19,302 bases of DNA from a bacterium (GCA_021372535.1 JAJFUH010000002.1:1-19302); one strand, 5' to 3'. Positions 7,384 to 15,562 are shown, counted from the stretch's first letter. Notes: a model not told the origin generated them from the letters alone. Made by a program: numbers and translations.

Positions 7384-10300
7384 ATGAAAGCACTGCTACC
7401 GCTTGTAATTGCGATATCACTTATCCTACCGTCCGGGTGCGGGAAGAAGGAAAAACCGGTGAAAGCGCCGGTCGACCGGATATCGTGCACCCTGAGCTGG
7501 GACTTCGAGACCGGGGAACTGTCCGGATGGGAAAGTTACCCGTACGCCCAGGACATCGGCTACGATCCTATGACCCAGCGCCAGAGCGAGCCCGCCCGTA
7601 ACGGGAGCAGCTGCGCCATCGCGCGGATCGTGAAGCCGACCGACGCCCTCGATCTGTCGGAAGGATTCACCAGACGGCTGGATATCTGGACAACCGGGGA
7701 CACTCATGTCCAGTTTGCCCTTTTCCTCATGAGCGACCGAAGTCCGGAAACACTCGAGGTATCGCTCGGTCTGTTCGATGGCCGCCGGTATGTGTACACG
7801 ATAGAGTCGCCCGTGGCGAACCGCTGGGAAGATTACAACATCCCCGTGCGGAAATTCACCCTCGGCGACGGTGGGAGTCTCGATAAAGGGGAACACGTGC
7901 AGGCTGTCACTATCAAGGCGTTCTATCCCCTTGTCTCCCATCTCATGAGTTACACTATCCTCATGGATGACTTCAAGCTCAATGGGGAGCGTCAGCGGCG
8001 CTTCATCACAAAAGAACCCGAATCGACCACCCTCGAGGAGTTCGGCATATCCTTCCTTAACCATCACTATTTCTACGGTGATACCATCGGTCTGAGCGCT
8101 TATGCGGAAGACAGGCCGGGACTCGTAAAGGTCGTTTGCGATATCCTGGACCCGGAAGGCAAACCGGCAGCCTCGTCTGTCCCGCTTTACGACAACGGGA
8201 GCCACGGGGATACGGCAACTGCGGACGGTCTCTGGACGAACGAAGCGCTCTATGTCATAACCGACCGTGATGCACGGGGGCAGTGGACGCTCAACCTGAC
8301 CGGTACGGACCAGCAGGGCGGCGAAGTACGCTGGGGATTCCGGTTTCTCATGCCGGGAGCACGACTGACGGCGGATAATCACCCGCGTCTCTATTTCAGC
8401 GCGGATGAGCTCGCCGACCGTATGGCCCACGAAGAATCGCCGACGGCTAAAAACATTCTCCGGAATGCACTCGGCGGGAAAGCGAACTTCGCGGATATAA
8501 AACTCGACAACATCAGGGAGGGCGAGAATCTTCCCGAGGAGTCGCTCTCCGGCGGGCCGTATTCGCGGTGGGAATACGATTACGACCGGTGGCGCGGCCC
8601 CATGTCGCGGCTTCAGGGGATTATCACTTCGGGGGCCTGGCGCTTTGCGTTCACCGGCGACAAAGAGGCGGGACTCAAGGCAAAAGAGGCGCTTCTCAAG
8701 CTCTGTTCCTTCAAGGTCTGGAACAACCCGTGGATGGAGGCGCACGGTCACCATACTTATTACCCGGTCGGGTATGTGGCCAAATCGGTCGCCATCGGGT
8801 ATGATTTCCTTTTCCCGCTGATGTCCGATGAAGAGCGGAAGGCAGTGCGGGATGCGCTCACGGACAAGGCGTTCCGTCACGCCTGGCGCGACGCGGTGGT
8901 CAATACCATGCCATCGAACCTTTCGAACCACCTCGCGGTTACCTATTCCGGCATCGGGCTTGCCGCCGCGGCGGTCTATGGGGACGATCCGGCGAACCCG
9001 TACCTCGAACCGTACCTGACCGGCATTCTGACCAAGCTCAGGGTATTCATGGACCGTACCTATTTCCCCGGGGGCAGCTACGGAGAACCGTACACATACC
9101 AGGAAATGGCGACCCGTGACCTTGTGGAGACGCTCTTCGCGTTCGAGCGCAATTTCGGGATCGATTACACGACCACGACGAATATGAAGGAGTTCTACGT
9201 GTACCCGCTCTACGCGACTCATTCGAGCGGAAGGTACCAGGATTTCGGCGATGTTTCGCATACCTACTCCATGACCGGGCCGCCGTTTCTCTGGCTGAGC
9301 TACCGTCTCAACGACCCCTGGACCTACGCGTATGTGAAACCGTATCTCGACTCAGGCAGGGGAGGCTATCTCGGCTATCTGTGGTACACGGACGGAATCA
9401 AGCCACGCATGAGGAACGAGCTGCCGACCTCGAAATTCTTCGAGGGCAAGGGGAACATGGTCATGCGCTCCGACTGGAAGGACACGGGCAGCATAATGAT
9501 CTTCAAGTGCGGGCCGAATTCCAACCACTATCATCTCGACCAGGGAACCTTCGTGCTCATGACCAACGGCGAGGAACTCCTGAGCGATGCGGGCCACGGC
9601 AGCGATTATTATGCGAATCTCTACTATCCCTGCTACTACACACAGGCGGTCGGCCACAACGTGATGCTCGTCGACAGAAACCCCGAAAGCCAGGCCGCCG
9701 GGGACTATGAAAACGGCATTGCAGCGCTCCGTGATTACCCGCGGATGACCCGTCATTTTGCCGGTGACATCGCCGACGAGGCCGAGGGAGACCTTACCTG
9801 CGTTTATAAAGGCGCGGTTTCGGCTTATACCCGGTCGCTCCTGTACATGAAACCCGGCGTCGTGTTCCTGTTCGACCGTTTAAAGAGCGACAGGGGCCAC
9901 GAATACGGCTGGCTGTTCCACGCCGAGCATACGAACGGCAAGAGCTCCATTGCGTATTCGGGCAGCACCATGACCATCACGCGGCCTCAGGCGAGCCTCA
10001 CCATGGATGTGCTCTACCCGGAGATAGTCTCGCATTCGATCACGAATTCCGACCGCGACGAGAGCTTCATAACCCTCATGAGCGCGCCGGGAGTGACCGA
10101 AACCTCATTTCTTGCAGTGCTCGCGACATCGTCGTCCGGTACACCGGAGAAAACGAAATCGGAGCTCCTGGAGGGCGACGACTGGATCGGAGGTCGTGTC
10201 GAGACACACGGTGAGACGACGATGGCGTTCTTCAGGAACGATGGTTCCGCCGGTACTCTGGTTCCCGAAGGATTCGAAGCCGAAGCGAACCGGTTCGCCA

Positions 10301-10626
10301 TAACCACGGACAGGGCAGGGCAGATAAAGAAGCTTCTCCTCGTACAGGGCACCCGGTTTTCGCGCGGCGGAAAGCAGCCGTTCACCCTTACGGCGACCCT
10401 GCCGGCAACAGTGGCAATGGAACGCGAATCCGCAGGGACGACATTCGAGGCGGATACTTCCGGGGAAACGGATATTGTCATAAGCATGCCCCGCGCGCCG
10501 GAAAAAGTGCTCAGCATACTCGACCGCGGCAACCAGATCGGGAGCTGGAGCTATGACAAAGAGGCAAAGACGGTTACGGTCAGGCTGACAGAAGGGCGGA
10601 CAAAGTTCATGGTTTATGGTTTATAG
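7384..10626 (+). CDS. Large lipoprotein with heparinase II/III-type polysaccharide lyase domain
   Basis: This 1080-residue protein begins with a lipoprotein-type signal (ISLILPSGC, Cys 19; the Pro at -3 is atypical), so it is probably membrane-anchored. Residues about 33-205 form a beta-sandwich module (WDFETGELSGWE to ILMDDFKL). A second sandwich (about 210-322) carries a calcium-loop-like motif, YDNGSHGDTATADGLWT (269-285). The catalytic part starts at HPRLYFS (333-339) as an alpha/alpha toroid. It includes PSNLSNHLAVTYSG (N515, H516) and GGSYGEPYTYQEM (Y570/Y572 as candidate base), followed by a C-terminal beta region (about 690-1080) with NSNHYHLDQG (H715, H717, D719). These fit heparinase-II/III-like lyases, which cleave uronic-acid glycosidic bonds by beta-elimination in alginate, glycosaminoglycans and related polymers. 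The PL family cannot be fixed by eye. Start: AGAGGA 7 bases upstream. The final codons MVYGL lie in a repeat tract. Confidence 0.82.
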   Translation: MKALLPLVIAISLILPSGCGKKEKPVKAPVDRISCTLSWDFETGELSGWESYPYAQDIGYDPMTQRQSEPARNGSSCAIARIVKPTDALDLSEGFTRRLDIWTTGDTHVQFALFLMSDRSPETLEVSLGLFDGRRYVYTIESPVANRWEDYNIPVRKFTLGDGGSLDKGEHVQAVTIKAFYPLVSHLMSYTILMDDFKLNGERQRRFITKEPESTTLEEFGISFLNHHYFYGDTIGLSAYAEDRPGLVKVVCDILDPEGKPAASSVPLYDNGSHGDTATADGLWTNEALYVITDRDARGQWTLNLTGTDQQGGEVRWGFRFLMPGARLTADNHPRLYFSADELADRMAHEESPTAKNILRNALGGKANFADIKLDNIREGENLPEESLSGGPYSRWEYDYDRWRGPMSRLQGIITSGAWRFAFTGDKEAGLKAKEALLKLCSFKVWNNPWMEAHGHHTYYPVGYVAKSVAIGYDFLFPLMSDEERKAVRDALTDKAFRHAWRDAVVNTMPSNLSNHLAVTYSGIGLAAAAVYGDDPANPYLEPYLTGILTKLRVFMDRTYFPGGSYGEPYTYQEMATRDLVETLFAFERNFGIDYTTTTNMKEFYVYPLYATHSSGRYQDFGDVSHTYSMTGPPFLWLSYRLNDPWTYAYVKPYLDSGRGGYLGYLWYTDGIKPRMRNELPTSKFFEGKGNMVMRSDWKDTGSIMIFKCGPNSNHYHLDQGTFVLMTNGEELLSDAGHGSDYYANLYYPCYYTQAVGHNVMLVDRNPESQAAGDYENGIAALRDYPRMTRHFAGDIADEAEGDLTCVYKGAVSAYTRSLLYMKPGVVFLFDRLKSDRGHEYGWLFHAEHTNGKSSIAYSGSTMTITRPQASLTMDVLYPEIVSHSITNSDRDESFITLMSAPGVTETSFLAVLATSSSGTPEKTKSELLEGDDWIGGRVETHGETTMAFFRNDGSAGTLVPEGFEAEANRFAITTDRAGQIKKLLLVQGTRFSRGGKQPFTLTATLPATVAMERESAGTTFEADTSGETDIVISMPRAPEKVLSILDRGNQIGSWSYDKEAKTVTVRLTEGRTKFMVYGL

Positions 10627-10677
10627 TTTGTAGTAAGTGGTTTATGGTTGTATGGTTGTATGTATGTATGTATGATG
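10609..10677 (+). repeat. Low-complexity TTTATGG/TGTATG repeat tract
   Basis: The tract is a run of ATGGTTT words (10609-10622), then GTTTGTAG variants, then TATGGTTGTATGG and (TGTA)n (10649-10672). It covers the last five codons and the stop codon (TAG, 10624-10626) of the lyase and most of the gap before the GIY-YIG gene. Confidence 0.8.
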
Positions 10678-10718
10678 AAAATTAATATTCAACGCGACTA
10701 TAATACAAAGAGGAAAAA

Positions 10719-11066
10719 ATGGATAAACGAGCGGAACTGAAAAGGGAGTATAAAAATACACACCAGCCTATGGGAGTATATCTAATTCGCAACCTCGCAA
10801 CCGGAAAGGTTCTTGTCGGCAGCAGTGTAAACCTTCCCGCCGCCAGAAACAGGTTTATCGATATGGGTTCGCACGGTAACGCAGAGCTCCAGGAAGACTA
10901 TAAAAAATACGGGGCTAATAATTTCTCCTTCGAGGTGGTCGAGACGCTTGACCCTGTCGATGATCCGAACCACGATTATGTGGGTGAGCTGAAGGTGCTC
11001 GAGGACATGATTCTGGATAAATTACAGCCATACGGCGAGAAAGGATACAACACAGCGAAAAAATGA
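10719..11066 (+). CDS. Small GIY-YIG nuclease family protein
   Basis: This 115-residue protein resembles the compact stand-alone GIY-YIG family. The first motif is MGVYLI (residues 18-23, GVY for GIY). The second is VLVGSS (31-36), with Val in place of the usual Tyr of YIG. Candidate catalytic and metal residues are R43/R45 after the motif, E95 in LKVLEDMIL, and the terminal GYN (109-111), a common family ending. Such small proteins often occur alone and their function is usually unknown; some may be DNA endonucleases. AGAGG at 10710-10714 precedes the ATG. A TATAAT at 10699-10704 could be a -10 box, without a matching -35. It follows the low-complexity tract by 41 bases. The replaced Tyr makes catalysis uncertain. 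Confidence 0.75.
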   Translation: MDKRAELKREYKNTHQPMGVYLIRNLATGKVLVGSSVNLPAARNRFIDMGSHGNAELQEDYKKYGANNFSFEVVETLDPVDDPNHDYVGELKVLEDMILDKLQPYGEKGYNTAKK

Positions 11067-11108
11067 CGGTGATGATGCCGGCAACCGTTTTCAGAGAAAG
11101 GACAAATG

Positions 11109-11519
11109 ATGGCAACCCGGTTCAATATGGTGGGATTGTTCGTAAACGATCTTCGGAAAATGGTCGCTTTTTACCGCGATGTGCTCGGCCTCGAAATCGA
11201 ATGGGACGGCAAGGGGCCCTATGCGGAATTCAACCATGAAGGAATCCGTTTCGCGATGTACGAGCGCAGGATGCTGCCGGAGCTGCTCGGGCAGACACCC
11301 TCATATACGACCGGACTCAACGGAACGTTCGAGCTTGCGATCATGCTGCCATTGTCCGGGGATGTCGATAACGAGTTCCGGCGCATTACCGGAGCCGGAG
11401 CGACGCCGGTCTACGGGCCGCGCGACGAGCCATGGGGCATGCGTTCATCGATGGTCGCCGATCCCGAGGGAAACCTCATTGAAATCGGGTCGTTGAACAC
11501 GAGGGCGGGAAATGCCTGA
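11109..11519 (+). CDS. VOC family protein (glyoxalase/bleomycin-resistance fold)
   Basis: This 136-residue protein fits the vicinal oxygen chelate fold: two beta-alpha-beta-beta-beta modules, starting MVGLFVNDLRKMVAFYRDVL and ending SMVADPEGNLIEIGS. The terminal Glu (E126) is the usual metal ligand. The first-module His found in many metal-binding members is absent (FVND here), so substrate and catalysis are unknown. Members include glyoxalase I, dioxygenases, and fosfomycin- or bleomycin-resistance proteins; nothing here selects one. AAAGGA at 11097-11102 is 6 bases from the ATG at 11109 and only 3 from the ATG at 11106, so 11109 is preferred. It starts 42 bases after the GIY-YIG gene and may be cotranscribed with it. 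Confidence 0.8.
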   Translation: MATRFNMVGLFVNDLRKMVAFYRDVLGLEIEWDGKGPYAEFNHEGIRFAMYERRMLPELLGQTPSYTTGLNGTFELAIMLPLSGDVDNEFRRITGAGATPVYGPRDEPWGMRSSMVADPEGNLIEIGSLNTRAGNA

Positions 11520-11535
11520 GTAAAAGATTCGATAT

Positions 11536-11561
11536 TCCCGAACGCGCTTTTTTAATCGGGA
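11536..11561 (+). terminator. Weak hairpin after the VOC gene
   Basis: TCCCGA (11536-11541) can pair with TCGGGA (11556-11561) across a 14-base loop that contains a T run. The stem is short and no long T tract follows it, so termination is tentative. Confidence 0.3.
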
Positions 11562-11616
11562 TTATTTCCGAAAATACTGAACCGTAAAAACACAACGGCA
11601 CACAGAGACATGATGG

Positions 11617-11636
11617 ATTCCCGTTTTCACGGGAAT
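11617..11636. repeat. REP-like hairpin (ATTCCCGT/ACGGGAAT)
   Basis: ATTCCCGT (11617-11624), loop TTTC, then ACGGGAAT (11629-11636) form a perfect 8-bp stem, flanked by TGG and GAC. This is the well-known TGGATTCCCG...CGGGAATGAC style of dispersed repeat that I recall from many bacterial genomes. It occurs once in this window. Confidence 0.6.
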
Positions 11637-11720
11637 GACACTATACCGTGAAAATCATCTGTTTTTCGGTTTTATGCCTGATGATATGGATAATTTCGCA
11701 GGTCACAGGCAATCAGATAC

Positions 11721-11759
11721 AAAAAAATCAGGGTGACGACATACATGTCACCCTGATTT
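11721..11759 (-). terminator. Strong intrinsic terminator of the outer-membrane protein gene
   Basis: AAATCAGGGTGAC (11725-11737) and GTCACCCTGATTT (11747-11759) form a perfect 13-bp stem with a 9-base loop. On the minus strand the stem ends in a run of seven T (11721-11727). It lies about 80 bases after the stop of the 11841-12371 gene. Confidence 0.88.
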
Positions 11760-11840
11760 CATTTCCGGGTTTACCGCACAGTTTATCACAGTCGAGCGTT
11801 TCAGGATAATAATGGAGTCTACCCGTGTTCCACCGATTTC

Positions 11841-12371
11841 TCAGAATGAAAGCCCGACGGTGAGTGTGATGTATGTGGTGCTTGTATCCTCGTTGTCGAT
11901 CCACGTGTACGAAGGCATGGCAAAGATATTCAAAGAAGGAAGCAATGTTAACGCCGCACCGGCGCCGACATTGAATCCGAGTTTGTTTTCAGAATCGACG
12001 CCGGAAATACTCGAACTTAACCGGAACAAGCCGACGCCAGCCTGTACGAAAGCATAGCCCACGAGCGGAAGACCCATCTGATACCGCGCCGAGGGAACGA
12101 CTTCGATTATAGAAAAGTTCTCGTCATCAATGTTTTTATAAGGAAACCGGTTGTAACCCACATGACCGCCGAACTTGAGCGGCATCATGGGAAGTCCGAC
12201 AAACGCATTGGCGCTTCCGCCGATACCGGTTTTAAAAACATCACCAAAATCACCGGACGGCATGGGGACGTTGACACCCACTTCCATGGACAGTCCGGGA
12301 AGGGCCAAAGCAGAACCTGCGCAGAAACATGTCACCATCATAACGAGCACCGGAACCAGTACCTTTTTCAT
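11841..12371 (-). CDS. Small outer-membrane beta-barrel protein
   Basis: This 176-residue protein has a signal peptide (MKKVLVPVLVMMVTCFCAGSA). Alternating amphipathic strands follow (SMEVGVNVPMPSG, GYAFVQAGVGLFRL, KLGFNVGAGAALTLL, TYITLTVGLSF), ending in Phe, the usual beta-signal for BAM-dependent assembly. Size and strand pattern fit an eight-stranded OmpA/OmpW-like barrel (OMP beta-barrel family). Role unknown; porin, adhesin or structural protein are all possible. GGAGGA lies 5 bases before the ATG at 12371; a longer in-frame start at 12425 lacks such a site. The gene is 88 bases downstream of the GH172 gene on the same strand, so it may be partly cotranscribed with it. It ends at a strong intrinsic terminator. 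Confidence 0.78.
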   Translation of the reverse strand: MKKVLVPVLVMMVTCFCAGSALALPGLSMEVGVNVPMPSGDFGDVFKTGIGGSANAFVGLPMMPLKFGGHVGYNRFPYKNIDDENFSIIEVVPSARYQMGLPLVGYAFVQAGVGLFRLSSSISGVDSENKLGFNVGAGAALTLLPSLNIFAMPSYTWIDNEDTSTTYITLTVGLSF

Positions 12372-12459
12372 GCCGTTCCTCCGTTTTGAGACGGTTGAGT
12401 GTGTGAGTAACAATTTATCATGCATATCTTATTTCACTACAAAAGCTGAAAGAACCCGT

Positions 12460-13623
12460 CTACTGAATTTCGAGATAATCCTTGTCCGGCAGTTTCGGGA
12501 ACGGATTATGCGGCTCCGTCTGGTACCAGAACGCCACCGAGGATATATCGTCCTGGAGCGGCAGATACCGTCCCCCCGAGCGCCAGCCGAGCGCCTGGAT
12601 GGTAACCTTCAGGTCTTTCTCGAACCGGACCGGGTCCATGATGTGCCACCGGTACAGACCGAAGCGCGTATTGGCCACGTAGAGACCGTCCGGACGAATC
12701 ACCTGCGGCATGCCGGTATAGGGCGTCGTGAATTCCCGGTAATTGTCCTTGCCGTTCTGATCTTTGGCAATGAAGCAGTATGAACCGCAGAAATAATCCT
12801 CGGTGCCGGTGCCGCAGATGGTCGGGAACGCAGTGTCGCCGTCCATGAAGAACTTGATCTCGCCTTCGCCCCACCAGCCGTCGTTGTTCACACTCCAGCA
12901 CATGTAGGTTCCCACATACTGGCCCCAGCCTTTTATACTGTCCACGATCGTATAGACATCCTTATAGGGCAGGGGATTGGTGCGCCTGAACTGGGCATGG
13001 AAGTATGCGGCGTCCTGAGGAACATCGGTGAGCGTGTAATTTATCTGGTAGTAGAGGGTGCACTGGTTTTCGCCGATGTTCTCCATGGTGATTTTCGCCG
13101 ACTTCCGGAAGGGCATCTCCCAGTAGCAGTTGAACGCGCTGCCGGGATTGACGCAGATCGGCAGGGACGATACCTGAGCGTACTTGCCCCAGCCGCAGGC
13201 AAAAAAGTCGCCGACCGGGCACTCGACCGAGGGCTCCTTCTCGCCATCCCAGTAGAAGCGCAGGATCATGTACCGCCAGGTGCCCGCGGGTGTCATCCAT
13301 ATCTGCTGAATGGCGCCGGGGCCCTGTATTTCGCCAAGGGTGAAGGTTTCACTCGGCTTGATATGGATATAGGGATTGACTTTCCAGCCCTGGCCGAGGT
13401 CGCGGGCCGCGTTGGAAGCGGTGCCATCGCCGACTTTCGCCATGCCGGCTTTTCCTTTTTCGCCGGTCAGGTTTTCCGGGCTGATGGAGCGCGTCCTGGC
13501 TTTCGAAAGCCGCGCCAGATTGCCGAGATTCATGTTGAGGCCGTTGAACTCCTCCGCAAACAGGCTGCCGGCAAAAACAATCACAGCCAGAGTAAAAACC
13601 ACGGCAGCATAATACTTTTTCAT
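12460..13623 (-). CDS. Exported DUF2961/GH172 family glycosidase
   Basis: This 387-residue protein has a signal peptide (MKKYYAAVVFTLAVIVFAGS to LFAEE) and a full DUF2961 domain, now GH172. Characterised members include an alpha-D-fructofuranosidase/difructose-anhydride synthase and exo-acting D-arabinofuranosidases, which use two Glu residues. Landmarks are LARLSKARTRSISPENLTGE (37-56), IQQIWMT (105-111), YPVGDFF-like CPVGDFFACGWGKY (135-148), GWWGEGEIKFFMDGD (249-263; E253 or E255 as one catalytic Glu) and TICGTGTEDYFCGSY (268-282; E275 as the other). Both catalytic Glu regions are intact. GGGAGG lies 7 bases before the ATG at 13623, preferred over the ATG at 13647. GH172 proteins form multimeric beta-jelly-roll assemblies. 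Substrate here is unproven; an arabinofuranose- or fructofuranose-like sugar is the family expectation. Confidence 0.9.
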   Translation of the reverse strand: MKKYYAAVVFTLAVIVFAGSLFAEEFNGLNMNLGNLARLSKARTRSISPENLTGEKGKAGMAKVGDGTASNAARDLGQGWKVNPYIHIKPSETFTLGEIQGPGAIQQIWMTPAGTWRYMILRFYWDGEKEPSVECPVGDFFACGWGKYAQVSSLPICVNPGSAFNCYWEMPFRKSAKITMENIGENQCTLYYQINYTLTDVPQDAAYFHAQFRRTNPLPYKDVYTIVDSIKGWGQYVGTYMCWSVNNDGWWGEGEIKFFMDGDTAFPTICGTGTEDYFCGSYCFIAKDQNGKDNYREFTTPYTGMPQVIRPDGLYVANTRFGLYRWHIMDPVRFEKDLKVTIQALGWRSGGRYLPLQDDISSVAFWYQTEPHNPFPKLPDKDYLEIQ

Positions 13624-13675
13624 ACAGATACCTCCCTTGTTGAGCATGTATGACTGACGGTGTATTCGTTACGGT

Positions 13676-13704
13676 ATAATACAACACGTATTTTCATAAA
13701 ACAA
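13676..13704 (-). promoter_or_regulatory. Candidate sigma-70 promoter of the GH172 gene
   Basis: On the minus strand TTGTTT (13699-13704) is followed after 17 bases by TATTAT (13676-13681), which matches the -10 consensus at five of six positions. The -35 is weak (TTG only). It would give a leader of about 45 bases before the ATG at 13623. Confidence 0.4.
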
Positions 13705-13834
13705 CATCAAATGATTTGCAGAGAATACGGGAAAAAACAAGCGGAGGGGGATCACTCCCGGTATTGAAAAGCAGTTCCGGTGTCAGGAAAGTCTATCAGT
13801 CTCTTTGTCTCTTTATCCCTCAAGCTTCAATCAT

Positions 13835-15451
13835 TCAGTTGACATTGTCGATGAGATAGAGAACTCCGTACGGGCATGCAAAAACCGGTGTATATCCCGG
13901 ATATTTCTGTATCTTTTCAACCATGAATTTAATTGTCGGGCATGTTCTTACAACAAGATCATCGACCCAGAAAAACCGCGCCTTTTCATTGTATGCGAAC
14001 TCAAAAAGATCCTCAAAATATTCCAGATTAGTGGGAAACATGATGAACCGGAGACCCGAATAATAACAGAGATGCGGTCGCCGCGCGATAATTCCACAGC
14101 TGCTGTCGAAGTTATAGGCTTTTACGATACGGGCGGCACCAAAAATTTCCACCGGATCATGAACGACGCTGTAATGGGTTTTGATATCCAGATAGCCCTG
14201 ATAGAATTTCAGGATAACCAGAACAAGGGCGACGGCAAAGAGCACGCTGCTTTTTCGAAACCTCCCCTGCCGTTTATCGGCCCGTTTTATGAGGTACATA
14301 AGGGGAACGAACAGGAGAATCGCATAAAAAGGGATTCTGAAAAAAGCGAACCGAATATTGTAATGAATGAGGGCCAGCGCGGCAAAATGGAAAAGGGGAA
14401 ACGAGAAAAACGCCCACTGCGCACCGGTAAAGCAGAGACGTTTTTTTATCAGAAGGACGACGAGAACGGCTGCCCCAGCAATAATGAGAATACCGAACGG
14501 CAATCCGATGAGCTCACGGATATCCTGAATAAAATATGTGTATGCGTTTATGCCTGTATTCTTAAAGAAAAACAGGGGATCGAGCCGTATGAGACCGGTA
14601 AAGCTGTTGACCGTTTCAAGCTGTTCCTTTGGAATATGGGTATACTGGAGTTTTAAAACATACAGGCCGGACCGGTCAATGGGGGTGCCTTTTAAAATCC
14701 AGTTGGGTATGTACCACGGAAGGCCGAACAGAATTGAAGACCCCATAAAGAGACCGGCGTTTTTACCGGTTGTTTTTATTCCCTTCCCGCGAAAATCCAT
14801 GAGGATAATGCTGAGAAGCCCGGCAGGATAGAGGAAAACGGTATTGTTACGGGTCAGATATGCCAGACACGCAAACAGACCCGCAAGCACAAGGGAGGCG
14901 GTGCTGCGCTCCCGGGCAAGCAGGAAATACACGGCGAGAAACGAAAAGAGAACCGATACCATGTCGGTTCCAACACTGAAAGTGTAAAGTAAAAACGCGA
15001 AGGTCGAGATAGTGAAAATGGTGGTGAGAACGGCTTCCCGTGTTCCGAAGAGACGGCGCATGACGAGAAGCATCACCCAGATGCTCCCCCCGGCCGCAAG
15101 GACATTCAGGATGAGACCGGCGCGGAAATATTCGCCGAACATGAGCCTGAAGAGCGCGAGAAGAATATAGTAGAGCGGGCCTTTGAATCCGAAATTATCG
15201 AGCGATATATCCCCGGCGAGCAGTTTTTTGGTATTGAATGCAAAATCGGCATAAAAATCGGTCTCGACCTCGTACCCGCCGATACGGTGATAGGTGAGCG
15301 ACAGGACGAGCATGACCACCGTATAGGCGCCGGCAACAAACACGACAGGAAAGATCGATCTGTCAGCGCCGCCGGGTAATTCAGAAGGCGCGACGGTTGC
15401 GTTCCGTGAGGGATGAACCGTATGAACGGCTTTCGATTTTCTTCTCTTCAT
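13835..15451 (-). CDS. GT39-like membrane glycosyltransferase (PMT/ArnT-type GT-C fold)
   Basis: This 538-residue polytopic protein has roughly ten or more hydrophobic segments and a soluble C-terminal part (about 425-538). The early extracytoplasmic loop EVETDFYADF (61-70) carries an acidic residue (E64 or D65) of the kind that acts as base in GT-C enzymes. FKGPLYYILLALFRL (89-103) follows, the family's PLYY motif. Such enzymes use polyprenyl-phosphate sugars at the periplasmic side to glycosylate proteins, lipids or glycans. Acceptor and donor cannot be named. The N-terminus (MKRRKSKAVH) is basic and cytoplasmic; no good Shine-Dalgarno site is seen before the ATG at 15451, so the start is less certain. 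It lies 111 bases after the M28 peptidase gene on the same strand. Confidence 0.78.
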   Translation of the reverse strand: MKRRKSKAVHTVHPSRNATVAPSELPGGADRSIFPVVFVAGAYTVVMLVLSLTYHRIGGYEVETDFYADFAFNTKKLLAGDISLDNFGFKGPLYYILLALFRLMFGEYFRAGLILNVLAAGGSIWVMLLVMRRLFGTREAVLTTIFTISTFAFLLYTFSVGTDMVSVLFSFLAVYFLLARERSTASLVLAGLFACLAYLTRNNTVFLYPAGLLSIILMDFRGKGIKTTGKNAGLFMGSSILFGLPWYIPNWILKGTPIDRSGLYVLKLQYTHIPKEQLETVNSFTGLIRLDPLFFFKNTGINAYTYFIQDIRELIGLPFGILIIAGAAVLVVLLIKKRLCFTGAQWAFFSFPLFHFAALALIHYNIRFAFFRIPFYAILLFVPLMYLIKRADKRQGRFRKSSVLFAVALVLVILKFYQGYLDIKTHYSVVHDPVEIFGAARIVKAYNFDSSCGIIARRPHLCYYSGLRFIMFPTNLEYFEDLFEFAYNEKARFFWVDDLVVRTCPTIKFMVEKIQKYPGYTPVFACPYGVLYLIDNVN

Positions 15452-15562
15452 CAGACAGGCCGGGTGATATTACCGTGTTTTACTGACATAAACCGGTTAT
15501 ATCATTGATAATGGATCGAGGTTAAATTGGCAAGGGTATTTTGAGAATATATTTTCGACCGA

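Larger units (their letters stand above)
11520..11840. other. Convergent intergenic region with three hairpins
   Basis: The region separates the plus-strand VOC gene from the minus-strand outer-membrane protein gene. It contains a weak hairpin (11536-11561), a REP-like repeat (11617-11636) and a strong minus-strand terminator (11721-11759). No coding region with credible homology is seen in it. Confidence 0.7.

Noticed and set aside
7426-9261. Long minus-strand open frame (611 codons) opposite the lyase gene
   Set aside because: It is the mirror of a GC-rich coding region, has no recognisable domain or ribosome site, and the plus-strand gene has clear family motifs.
13805-14656. Plus-strand open frame opposite the glycosyltransferase gene
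   Set aside because: The minus strand encodes a clear membrane protein with a PLYY motif; the plus-strand frame shows no domain and lacks a ribosome site.
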